Assembly (NCBI RefSeq): GCF_002973525.1
Contig: NZ_PVEN01000006.1
Coordinates: forward strand, 310,001-374,000
Origin: Paraburkholderia sp. BL21I4N1
GTDB taxonomy: Bacteria > Pseudomonadota > Gammaproteobacteria > Burkholderiales > Burkholderiaceae
DNA length: 64,000 bases
Direction: 5' to 3'
This document shows positions 43,508 through 51,474 of this stretch, piece after piece. Below the pieces are notes generated by a model. It worked only from the letters and a program-made list of their open reading frames with translations, searched no databases and was not told the origin of the DNA. How positions within the stretch are numbered: the first letter of the stretch is position 1; each line of letters opens with the position of its first letter. The position numbers were made by a program, and so were the translations under genes.

Positions 43508-44551
43508 TCACTGATAACTCATCGTAAAGGTGGCCAGCCCCTTCACCGTGCCCGGCCCCACCGTCCCCGTCGAAATGTACTGCGCCGTCAGCGGAATCCG
43601 CGTGGTGCTCGCGGATGCACCCACCAGCCACTGGTTCGGATTGCCAGCCACCGCCGAGTCCGGTCCATAGCTTATCGCCGTACCCCCGCCGTTCAACACA
43701 CGCAGCTGCACACCCGTCGCGGTCGATCCGCTCGCCAGCGTCAGATTGCTGCTGGTGTTGCCGGGATTGGTCGCATCGGTCAAGGTCACGTAGACGTTCG
43801 CGCCGGCCTGGCATGAGAGCCCGATACTGAGCGCGGTGTTGCCCACCGTCGTGCCGGTCGATGTGAACGCGCTGGCATTGACCGACGGCAAAGTCACACT
43901 GACCGAGGGCGTCGTGACCGTGCAGGTGGTCGCCACGATCGACGTGTTGTTCACCGAAATCGTCACCAGCGCCGCCGACGTCACGTTCAATGGAATGTTG
44001 TGACTCACCAGCGTGAACAGCTGCGGAATGTTGATCGCGCCGCCGCTCGTCACCTGGGCGGCCGTTTTGACCAGTTGATAAGTGAATGTGAAATTGCCCT
44101 GAAACGCCGCAGTCGTAGTGATCGGCGCGCCGAAGTCGCTCCATCCGCCGACGTTGAGCGTCGACAGCGTCCGGTTGCCGTAGGTCACGTCGATCACGCG
44201 AATACCGATTCCCGCCATACCGGTATTCCACACGCCCGCCACCGGGCTGCCCGTCAGTTGCGGGTAATACTGAATGTACCAACCGTTGTTGTACGGCGGC
44301 ACCGTGCCCGGATTCGACGGACAGTTGACCGCAACCGTCGACGATTGCACCGGGCCGATCGCCGTGCCGACCGGCGTATCGCGCGGCACCGTCAGCGTGC
44401 CGAAACTGATCGCGGCCGAGCCGCTGATCGTGCATTGCAGCGCCGCCGCGTGAGCCGGCACACTGACGATCAACACCACGCATCCCGCGACGTAAAGCGT
44501 CAGCATGCCGAGAACGTTCTTCAGCAGCCCGAGTGACAGAAACCGGTTCAT
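43508..44551 (-). CDS. Fimbrial tip/adhesin-like protein
   Basis: The 347-residue protein has a signal peptide (about 1-36, ending AHAAA). An N-terminal domain has paired Cys (LQCTISG and VNCPSNP) and a C-terminal fimbrial-type domain has CTVTTPSVSVTLPSV and ISLSC. It ends in the donor-strand pattern GLATFTMSYQ with penultimate Tyr. This two-domain build fits an FimH-like tip protein. The ATG at 44551 overlaps the usher TGA as ATGA. It is the last gene of the fimbrial operon. Its ligand is unknown. Confidence 0.85.
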   Translation of the reverse strand: MNRFLSLGLLKNVLGMLTLYVAGCVVLIVSVPAHAAALQCTISGSAAISFGTLTVPRDTPVGTAIGPVQSSTVAVNCPSNPGTVPPYNNGWYIQYYPQLTGSPVAGVWNTGMAGIGIRVIDVTYGNRTLSTLNVGGWSDFGAPITTTAAFQGNFTFTYQLVKTAAQVTSGGAINIPQLFTLVSHNIPLNVTSAALVTISVNNTSIVATTCTVTTPSVSVTLPSVNASAFTSTGTTVGNTALSIGLSCQAGANVYVTLTDATNPGNTSSNLTLASGSTATGVQLRVLNGGGTAISYGPDSAVAGNPNQWLVGASASTTRIPLTAQYISTGTVGPGTVKGLATFTMSYQ

Positions 44552-47193
44552 TGCGTATTCCCTCCTGCGGACGAAGCCGCTTTCGCCTCGTTCGCCACAC
44601 CAGGCGTGGCCCCGCATACCGCGTCGATGTGCGCGTACGCGCCGCGGTCCTCGCCCTTCGGCGGCAAGTGATAGCCGAAGCCGCACTGCTCGTCGGCGGC
44701 GTCGCCCCACTTCACCGTGAGCGCGCCGTCGTCGGTCACGCCGCGCACGAAGATGCGGCTGTTCTGGCCGATCGCGCCCACGCTCGCGCCCTTCGCGTCG
44801 AACACCGTCGCGCCGAATGGCAACGGCGCGCCGTTCGGCAAGCGTGCCGAGATCACCGCCGCGCGACCGGTCACCGTGCCGAAGCGGATCATCACCACCG
44901 AGTTCGCGCGCGGCGCGACCTGCTGGCTGGTCGATTTGAATTCGACGTCGAGGGGAATTCCTTTCGGATCGATGTCGACCGTGTTCAGGCTGTACGGTGT
45001 CAGATACGGAATCACCGCATAACCGAAGTTGTCGATCCGCACGCCCGACGAGTTGGTGATCCGCGCGCCCTTCGCGTCCTTCGCTTCCACCACGCCGATC
45101 GTGTCGCCGAGATCGTTGGCGAACGTCACGCCGCCCGGATGCGCGACGATGGCGCCGGTCACGCCCGCCGACACCTGCGAGTAACCCGAGCCGCCGCTCG
45201 CGCTGGCGGCGAGCGTCGCATACGGGCTGCGATACTGGCCGTTCGCGCCACCCGTGCTCGCGCCCGGCGCATGATTCGCGGTCACGCCGTAGGTAAATTC
45301 GTTGTCCACGCCGGCCGAGCCGTTCAACATGGCCTGTTCCGACGACCCGCTCTGGTTGTTGTGCGTGAAGCTGGTCGACAGGGTCGGCGCATGCTGGCCC
45401 GTGCCGAGCGGAATCGACACGCTCGCGAAGATCTGATTGTTCATTTGCCCGGTCACGCCATCGCGTTGTCGGGACAGCGACACGTTGTAGCTGAAGTTAG
45501 TGCCGAGCGCGCGCAGCACGTTGTTGTAGCCGATCTGAAACTGCGTGGTCGTGCCGCCGCGATTCCAGTAATCGAGCGTCGAGCCCACCACGTAAGCATT
45601 ACCCCAGCCGTTGCCGAAGCTCTGGTTCATGGTCAGTTGAATCTGGTTGCGCTGGCGATCCACCGCGCTCGGGTCCTGCCCGGCGGCGACCAGGCTGCGC
45701 GCGAGCATCGCGTCGCGCAACGCCCAGAAACCGCTCGACGAATAGCGATACGCCGCCACCGTGAAGTTCGTATTGGTGGCCGGCACCAGCTTGCTATAGC
45801 TGATGCGCACGCTCTGGCCCGTGGTATTCGTCGCGCCGCGAATCTCCGCGCGCGCTTCCGTTACGTCCACGGCAACCGCGCCCAACGGCGTGTTGACCGC
45901 CGCCCCCAGCAGGCCCGCGAGATAGCCGTCGGCGACGATCGTCCCCGCGTAGCCGGTAATGACGTTGTTGAAACCGTGCTGCACGGTGCCCTGCAGCAGG
46001 TTGTCGTGCGGGCCGATCTGCGCGTCGCGCAACTGCCCCACTGCCACGTTGAAACGCGTGATACCCGGCCGCAGCAACTGCGCAACCGACGCATACGGCA
46101 CCGAAAAACTGTGCTGACTGCCGTCCGCTTCCGTGACCGTGACGAGCAGGTTGCCGCCGTAGCCGGTCGCGTACAGATCATTGATTTCGAACGGCCCCGG
46201 CGCGACCGTGGTTTCGTAGAGCTTGTTGCCGTTCTGCGTGACGCTCACGCGCGCATTGGTCATGGCCACGCCGCGAATCAGCGGCGCGTAGCCGCGCAGC
46301 GAATCGGGCAGCATGCGGTCGTCGCTCGCCAGCTCCACGCCGCGAATGCCGATGCTGTCGAACACGGCGCCGTCGGTGAAGGCATCGCCGATCGTCAACT
46401 GACTGCGAATCGACGGCAAATCGTGCTGCAGGTAGGTCGCGATGTTCTGATACGTGCGCGGTCCGTTCGATTGCCACGTCAGCGCCGAGTTCTGCCTGAA
46501 ATGCCAGCTACCGATATTGACACCGCCGTTCAAGCCCAGATAAGTCTGCGTGTTCGCTGCCACCGAGCCCGAACCGGTCACGCGAAACGAATTCAGGTTG
46601 TAGCCGAGCGTGGCCGACGTCACCCCTTCGTCCCAGAACTCGGGGCTGACATAGCCTTGCGGATTGCGCAACAAGGCCGCTTGCGGAATGCTCAGATCGA
46701 GCCGCAAGTCCGACAGATCGAACGATTGCGAGGCGCCGTCGACCAACTCGGACACGTTCGCACATTGACCCGCCTGCGCTTTCGCGAGCTCACCGCGGCC
46801 CTTGTCGGACAGCGCCGAAAAGTCGAGACCGAGCCGTTCGATCAGCGGTTTGTCGAAACACGGCGCGGCGCTGGTAGCGCCTTCGCGTGCGACGAAGCGC
46901 AGCGTGTCGTGACCGACCCAATTGCCGTTCACGTAGAGGTCCACCGTGTACTCGCCGGGCGGCACCGGATTGCCGCGTTCGAAACGCGACACGTCGACGC
47001 TCTCGCCTTTGGGTTTCATCAGGAAATCGCCGTTGAACTGCACGTCGGCGAGCGTCGTGGTGTCGGCGAATGCCGGCGTCGCGTGCCATGCGGCGAGCGC
47101 GCCGAGCATTACGGCGTGGCTGCGTCTGAGCGCGAACCACGTTCCGGCGCGCGGTCGCAATTGCGCGCGCGGAGAAGGTTTCCGGGTGCGCAT
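44548..47193 (-). CDS. Outer-membrane fimbrial usher protein
   Basis: The 881-residue FimD-type usher has a signal peptide (about 25-44, ATPAFA) and an N-domain starting VQFNGDFL. The 24-strand pore includes the plug region, and the segment GVELASDDRMLPDSLRGYAPLIRGVA is typical of the family. The C-terminal domain carries paired Cys (QCGF...AVC). It secretes and assembles pilin-chaperone complexes across the outer membrane. It starts 3 bp after the chaperone stop. Length is normal for FimD ushers. Confidence 0.93.
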   Translation of the reverse strand: MRTRKPSPRAQLRPRAGTWFALRRSHAVMLGALAAWHATPAFADTTTLADVQFNGDFLMKPKGESVDVSRFERGNPVPPGEYTVDLYVNGNWVGHDTLRFVAREGATSAAPCFDKPLIERLGLDFSALSDKGRGELAKAQAGQCANVSELVDGASQSFDLSDLRLDLSIPQAALLRNPQGYVSPEFWDEGVTSATLGYNLNSFRVTGSGSVAANTQTYLGLNGGVNIGSWHFRQNSALTWQSNGPRTYQNIATYLQHDLPSIRSQLTIGDAFTDGAVFDSIGIRGVELASDDRMLPDSLRGYAPLIRGVAMTNARVSVTQNGNKLYETTVAPGPFEINDLYATGYGGNLLVTVTEADGSQHSFSVPYASVAQLLRPGITRFNVAVGQLRDAQIGPHDNLLQGTVQHGFNNVITGYAGTIVADGYLAGLLGAAVNTPLGAVAVDVTEARAEIRGATNTTGQSVRISYSKLVPATNTNFTVAAYRYSSSGFWALRDAMLARSLVAAGQDPSAVDRQRNQIQLTMNQSFGNGWGNAYVVGSTLDYWNRGGTTTQFQIGYNNVLRALGTNFSYNVSLSRQRDGVTGQMNNQIFASVSIPLGTGQHAPTLSTSFTHNNQSGSSEQAMLNGSAGVDNEFTYGVTANHAPGASTGGANGQYRSPYATLAASASGGSGYSQVSAGVTGAIVAHPGGVTFANDLGDTIGVVEAKDAKGARITNSSGVRIDNFGYAVIPYLTPYSLNTVDIDPKGIPLDVEFKSTSQQVAPRANSVVMIRFGTVTGRAAVISARLPNGAPLPFGATVFDAKGASVGAIGQNSRIFVRGVTDDGALTVKWGDAADEQCGFGYHLPPKGEDRGAYAHIDAVCGATPGVANEAKAASSAGGNTQ

Positions 47194-47196
47194 GAT

Positions 47197-47961
47197 TTAC
47201 TGGCCGCTCTGGTCGCGAAGACGCTTGCCGCCTACACCGGCGCCGTAGTCGTTGAGGAAGGTGTAGTCCACTTGCGTGGGCACCTCGGCGAGCGGCGCCA
47301 CGCTGCCGACGTCGAAGTCCGCGCTCGCGCCCGGATCGACCATGCCGCCCTTCTCGCTCGTCCAGTTGCTTGCCCCTTCGCTGGCGACGATCTTGCTGAA
47401 GGTGACGTGATAAGGCGTCGGGTTGGTCGCTTCCAGCGCGTAGGCGCCGTTCTCCTTGCGGACGAATTTCCAGCGCACTTGCGCGGCCGCGTCGTCCGCA
47501 TTGCCCGGCAATCCCGCCGGACGGAAGAAAAGTTTGATGCGCGAACGAAACGCCAATTGCAGCGAATTCGGCTGCTCCGCGGTTGCGGTACTGGCTGCGC
47601 GCGGCGGCACTTCCAGCACGTTGAGCCAGAACAGCGACTCCTTGTCTTGCGGCAATGGCTCCTGCGTGTAAATCAAACGCAAGCTCTGCCCTTTCTTCGG
47701 ATCGAGACGGAACAGCGGCGGCGACAACGTGAACGGCACCTTCGATTCGTCCGGCAACGCATTCGGATTGCCCGTGTCGAGCCATACCTGAACCAGCGCC
47801 GGCGCGTCGCCCTCATTGCCGAGCTTCACCGTGACTTCACGTTCTTTCGCCTGATAGATCACCCGCGTGCCGCTGATTACCACGCCCGCCTGGACACTGC
47901 TTGCCAACCATGACAACGCGAAAACCGTCATCGCTTTTGATATTTTCTTTCGCATTGTCAT
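47197..47961 (-). CDS. Periplasmic fimbrial chaperone
   Basis: The 254-residue PapD/FimC-type chaperone has a signal peptide (about 1-25, ASSVQA), the G1-strand and cleft motifs GTRVIYQAKEREVTVKLGNEG, and the family signature LFWLNVLEVPPRA. The C-terminal Ig-like domain follows. It caps pilins in the periplasm. It has two candidate ATGs (47961, 47955); the first is listed. It lies 112 bp after the pilin gene, a gap that contains a hairpin. Confidence 0.92.
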   Translation of the reverse strand: MTMRKKISKAMTVFALSWLASSVQAGVVISGTRVIYQAKEREVTVKLGNEGDAPALVQVWLDTGNPNALPDESKVPFTLSPPLFRLDPKKGQSLRLIYTQEPLPQDKESLFWLNVLEVPPRAASTATAEQPNSLQLAFRSRIKLFFRPAGLPGNADDAAAQVRWKFVRKENGAYALEATNPTPYHVTFSKIVASEGASNWTSEKGGMVDPGASADFDVGSVAPLAEVPTQVDYTFLNDYGAGVGGKRLRDQSGQ

Positions 47962-48048
47962 TCCGCAATCCCGATCTGAAGCACGACTCTGGAGGCCAAC
48001 TCGCGGCTCGCCTCGATCTCCTCGACAGCCGGCGTCCCAAGGACACCG

Positions 48049-48072
48049 GCTACCACCCCGTAGCGTTTTTTT
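48049..48072 (+). terminator. Intrinsic-terminator-like hairpin in the pilin-chaperone gap
   Basis: GCTAC-CACCCC-GTAGC followed by G and seven Ts is a classical Rho-independent terminator on the plus strand, antisense to the fimbrial operon. On the mRNA strand the same hairpin follows the pilin stop and could protect the pilin 3' end or reduce read-through to the chaperone gene. Confidence 0.5.
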
Positions 48073-48073
48073 C

Positions 48074-48619
48074 TTACTGATAGACGATCGAATACAGCAC
48101 CGTGGTATTCACCGTGCCGGCGGTCGACGCGCCATTCGTCGCGACGTATTGCGCGAAATACTTCAGCGTTGCCGCACCGCTTGCCAGCGCAACGGCCTTC
48201 GAGTTCTGCGAAGCCTGTGCCGCGCCGAGCGTGATGACGCTGCTGTCACCGTTGAGCAGACCGATTTCGACGTTGGTCGCGGTGCCCGATGCGTTGATCA
48301 ACTGGCCGGTCGTCGTGTCGACGGTCGCGCCCGGTTCGAAATAGGTCGACACGTTGCCCGAATTCGGCGTGCAGTTCGACAGCGCGATGTTGAACGGCGT
48401 GCGGCCCGCGGTCGTGCCGGCGGTGGCGAGTGCCGAGGTCGACACGGTCGGCAGCGTGACGGTGAAGTTCTTGCCGCCACCGTTACCGCTGATCGTGCAG
48501 GTCTGGCTGGTGATCTGACCGTTGAAGGTAATCGTGCCGTCAGCCGCGTGCGAAACGGCCGGCACGGCGGCAGCAGCAGCGATAGCCGCGGCGAAGACGC
48601 CTGAGCGCGTGATTTTCAT
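48074..48619 (-). CDS. Major fimbrial subunit (type 1 pilin-like)
   Basis: The 181-residue pilin has a signal peptide (about 1-25, AVSHA-A), the disulfide pair CTISGNGGG and SNCTPNSG, and the C-terminal beta-strand with penultimate Tyr (VLYSIVYQ) used in donor-strand exchange. The N-terminal extension GTITFNGQITSQTC is typical. It is the first gene of the operon pilin-chaperone-usher-tip. The start ATG is preceded by a weak GGGAA site. Confidence 0.9.
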   Translation of the reverse strand: MKITRSGVFAAAIAAAAAVPAVSHAADGTITFNGQITSQTCTISGNGGGKNFTVTLPTVSTSALATAGTTAGRTPFNIALSNCTPNSGNVSTYFEPGATVDTTTGQLINASGTATNVEIGLLNGDSSVITLGAAQASQNSKAVALASGAATLKYFAQYVATNGASTAGTVNTTVLYSIVYQ

Positions 48620-48747
48620 GATGATTCCCGTTGATGATAAGTAATACGTGGTATTTGAAAGACTGCCTGTATGGCGGGTTCAGCGATGGCGTTGCGCTCA
48701 ACCGACCGCGCCGGGGCTCATTATCAGGAGAACGATCAGCGGGGACA

Positions 48748-48777
48748 GTCAAGCAATGTCAAGCGAAGTGACAGAAG
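48748..48777. promoter_or_regulatory. Ten-bp direct repeats upstream of the pilin gene
   Basis: GTCAAGCAAT, GTCAAGCGAA and GTGACAGAAG follow each other at exactly 10-bp spacing, one helical turn, about 130-160 bp before the pilin ATG. On the pilin strand they contain two TTGAC boxes. They could be an activator or repressor site. The rest of the gap 48620-48923 shows no other clear signal. Confidence 0.45.
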
Positions 48778-48883
48778 GTTGAAGCACTGTTAAAACGAGG
48801 GAATGTACGGAGATAAAAGCGACGCGCCTGCGGTTGCAGGGCAATAAAGCGGGGGGACGCTGCTGCGATTCGTTGAATGAAGG

Positions 48884-48907
48884 GTTAAACGAAGCGTTAA
48901 ACGAAGC
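48884..48907. repeat. Perfect 12-bp tandem duplication after the usp-like gene
   Basis: GTTAAACGAAGC occurs twice in succession, 17 bp beyond the stop of the universal stress protein gene. A degenerate third copy precedes it at 48871-48883. Confidence 0.75.
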
Positions 48908-48923
48908 AGCGCCGACTACGTGA

Positions 48924-49340
48924 TCAATGCACCATCGTCACCGGCGTGACCGTGCGGCGTGCCAGCGACGCGAGCGTGACCATTCTGCGGAAGAAGCTCA
49001 TATGACTGGCGTCGATCACCATGACGTCGGGTTGCGTCAGCGCCGCGTAGTCGGCGATCGCTTGGGTGCGGTGACCGAATACTCGTTTCCAGTGATACGG
49101 CACGCCGGCTTCTTCGAGGATCGTGCGGACGTCGATTAATGCTTTCAGCATCGCGCGTTTTTCTTCCCGTACAAGCGAACTGCGCGAGTGAAACGCCGCG
49201 GCCCGTCCCTGATCGACGGGTTCGAGTACTTCCAGCAATTCGACCTCGGTGACGCCACGCTCCAGAAACAGGAACGCCGCATAACGTGCGGCTTCGACCG
49301 CACCGCCATTGTCGAGGACAGGAATCAACATTCGTATCAT
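48924..49340 (-). CDS. Universal stress protein (UspA-like)
   Basis: The 138-residue protein has the Usp fold: MIRMLIPVLDNGGAVEAARYAAFL at the N-terminus and MVIDASHMSFFRRMVTLASLARRTVTPVTMVH at the C-terminus. The ATP-binding GxxG-x9-G(S/T) motif is not clear (ASHMSFFRRM), so nucleotide binding may be lost. The ATG at 49340 is chosen because the protein then starts at the domain. It is a single gene between the fimbrial operon and two small genes. Confidence 0.82.
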   Translation of the reverse strand: MIRMLIPVLDNGGAVEAARYAAFLFLERGVTEVELLEVLEPVDQGRAAAFHSRSSLVREEKRAMLKALIDVRTILEEAGVPYHWKRVFGHRTQAIADYAALTQPDVMVIDASHMSFFRRMVTLASLARRTVTPVTMVH

Positions 49341-49432
49341 GGGGCACCCGTGGCCGCAACTCGATATATTTAGCTTATCCAATGCCGCGTTAAAAGCGCG
49401 TAAAAGTATGGGCTGATATTGCCGTGATCGCG

Positions 49433-49783
49433 TTATGCCTGGACAGCTGCGGGATTCAACTCGATATGCAGAATCACCAGCCAGCGCTTCGGGCAGTCTT
49501 CCGCGATTCGCAGTTCCTGCTTGCCTTCGCCGCTCTTCTTGACGAAGCCCCTCTCGCGCGCAAAACCGAACGCGCGGCGCGCGTCGGACTGAAGCCAGAG
49601 CGTCAGCAGTCCGCAAGTCACGCAGCTGAACAGCCAGATCGTGTCATGAGGCAACGCCGAGTCGAGTTGCTGCGCGACATACGTGAAAATGGTCGTGAGC
49701 ACCTGGTTCGTGACGAAGGCAATCGCCACGACCTTGCACAGTCCGCGGAACATCATGGCCTGTTTGGGCGATGTCGCGGCCAT
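49433..49783 (-). CDS. Small membrane protein of unknown function
   Basis: The 116-residue protein has two hydrophobic segments (CKVVAIAFVTNQVLTTIFTYVA and TIWLFSCVTCGLLTLWL) and a charged C-terminal tail. I do not recognise it. The ATG at 49783 has GGAG 6 nt upstream, formed by an in-frame upstream TTGGAG that is not itself the start. It follows the 71-residue gene by 1 bp, so the two are one unit. Confidence 0.65.
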   Translation of the reverse strand: MAATSPKQAMMFRGLCKVVAIAFVTNQVLTTIFTYVAQQLDSALPHDTIWLFSCVTCGLLTLWLQSDARRAFGFARERGFVKKSGEGKQELRIAEDCPKRWLVILHIELNPAAVQA

Positions 49784-49784
49784 G

Positions 49785-50000
49785 TCAGACTCCAAGGATA
49801 CGGCGCGCTTCGACTTCGGCCAGTTCGAGCGCTTGCGCGGCGCTGTGCATGGGCCGGCCGCAACCGCGCCCGATCACCTGCTGAATCTCCTTGTCGCCGC
49901 GTCGGGTCGTCACGCGGAGTGCGCCTTTGAACATCTGCCCCGGCGCGGGAAACACGCAAGCCTCGACGGTCACGTTGCCCTTCGTTTGTTTGAATGCCAT
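49785..50000 (-). CDS. Small hypothetical protein
   Basis: The 71-residue protein reads MAFKQTKGNVTVEACVFPAP at the start and ends with a helix, SAAQALELAEVEARRILGV. The ATG at 50000 has GGAGG 4 nt upstream. It has no signal or membrane segment and a single RGCGRP Cys. The family is unknown to me. It is coupled to the membrane protein gene 1 bp downstream. Confidence 0.65.
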   Translation of the reverse strand: MAFKQTKGNVTVEACVFPAPGQMFKGALRVTTRRGDKEIQQVIGRGCGRPMHSAAQALELAEVEARRILGV

Positions 50001-50177
50001 ACAGCCTCCAGCGAATCTCATCGTAGTTGCGGCGAACCGCCAACCTCGGACGATACGGAAAATGCCGTAAAAAGCGGGCAACGATCGCGGTCGGCGGTGT
50101 AAAAAACCTGTGAAAACCGGAGCCTCTTAAGGGTCTGGTCTCGCAGGTTGCCGATCGATAACACGCGACGTCCCGCC

Positions 50178-51473
50178 TCAACCCGTTGGCAACTCACCGG
50201 TGTACTCATAGGCCACCGTGCCTTTCGGATGCTTAAACCAGCCCGGATCGCGATAGTCGTCGCGCGCGAGTCCCTCGCGCACTTTGACGACGCTGAACAT
50301 GCCGCCCATTTCGAGCGCGCCGAACGGGCCGGTGCCTGTCATCATCGGCAGCGTGTTGTCGGGCAGCGGCATTTCCATGCCGCCCATCGCCCCGCCCGTG
50401 CCGTCCATCGCCATGTAGCCGGGCACCAGCTTGTTGATGCGCTGCGCGAGATCCTTTTGCGGCACGCCGATCAGGTTCGGCACCTGGTGTCCCATCGCGT
50501 TCATTGTGTGGTGCGACTTGTGGCAATGAAACGCCCAGTCGCCGGGTCGATTGGCCGTGAATTCGATCGCACGCATCTGTCCGACCGCAACGTCCGCCGT
50601 CACCTCGGGCCAGCGCGCGGACGGCGGAATCCAGCCGCCGTCCGTGCCCACCACTTCGAAGTGATAGCCGTGCAGATGAACCGGATGATTGGTCATGGTC
50701 AGATTGCCGACGCGAATCCGCACCCGGTCGCCGGCACGCACCGGCAACGCGTCGATACCCGGAAACACGCGCGCATTCCACGCCCACAGATTGAAGTCGG
50801 TCATCTCGTTGACGCGCGGCGTGAAGCTGCCCGGGTCGATGTCGTACGCGGACATGATGAACACGAAGTCGCGATCCACCCGCATCACGCCCGGGTCTTT
50901 CGGATGGACGATGAACGTGCCCATCATGCCCATCGCCATCTGCACCATTTCGTCCGCGTGCGGGTGATACATGAAGGTGCCGTGCTTCTCCAGCTGGAAC
51001 TCGTAGACGAAGGTCCTGCCCGGAGGAATATGCGGCTGCGTGAGACCGCCCACGCCGTCCATGCCGCACGACAGCAGCATGCCGTGCCAGTGCACCGTGG
51101 TGTGTTCCGGCAGCCGGTTCGTCACGAAGATGCGCACCTTGTCGCCCTCCACGGCTTCGATCGTCGGGCCGGGCGCCTGACCGTTGTAGCCCCACAGATT
51201 CGCGCTCATGCCCGGCGCCATTTCGCGCACCACGGGTTCGGCGATCAGATGAAACTCCTTCCAGCCGTTCTTCATGCGCCACGGCAACGACCAGCCGTTC
51301 AGCGTGGCGACCGGCGTATAGGGGCGGCCATCGGCCGGTGCGAGCGGCGGCTGCATCGTGGCGGCGGCCATCGTGGGTGCTTCGGGCAACGACGCCGCGC
51401 CGGCCTTGCTGACCAGTGCCGCGCCCAGCAAAGCGGCACCCGAGCCGCCGAGAAAATGTCGACGTGTCACCAT
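50178..51473 (-). CDS. Multicopper oxidase, probable copper-resistance type
   Basis: The 431-residue protein has a twin-arginine signal (TRRHFLGGSGAALLGAALV). The copper motifs are HWHG (128-131), HPH (170-172), HPVHLHGYHF and HCHKSHHTMNAM, together enough for the T1 and T2/T3 sites. It is shorter than CopA (~600) and near CumA/CueO in size. It probably oxidises Cu(I) to Cu(II) in the periplasm after Tat export. A Met/Gly-rich segment near the C-terminus (MDGTGGAMGGMEMPL) may bind copper. It is the last gene of the minus-strand copper operon, 1 bp after the TolC-like gene. Confidence 0.88.
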   Translation of the reverse strand: MVTRRHFLGGSGAALLGAALVSKAGAASLPEAPTMAAATMQPPLAPADGRPYTPVATLNGWSLPWRMKNGWKEFHLIAEPVVREMAPGMSANLWGYNGQAPGPTIEAVEGDKVRIFVTNRLPEHTTVHWHGMLLSCGMDGVGGLTQPHIPPGRTFVYEFQLEKHGTFMYHPHADEMVQMAMGMMGTFIVHPKDPGVMRVDRDFVFIMSAYDIDPGSFTPRVNEMTDFNLWAWNARVFPGIDALPVRAGDRVRIRVGNLTMTNHPVHLHGYHFEVVGTDGGWIPPSARWPEVTADVAVGQMRAIEFTANRPGDWAFHCHKSHHTMNAMGHQVPNLIGVPQKDLAQRINKLVPGYMAMDGTGGAMGGMEMPLPDNTLPMMTGTGPFGALEMGGMFSVVKVREGLARDDYRDPGWFKHPKGTVAYEYTGELPTG

Positions 51474-51474
51474 G

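Noticed and set aside
44533..47913. A 1126-codon plus-strand open frame across the usher and chaperone genes
   Set aside because: It is the antisense shadow of two clearly recognised fimbrial genes. High GC leaves few stops in that frame; the translation is Arg/His/Ala-rich without domains.
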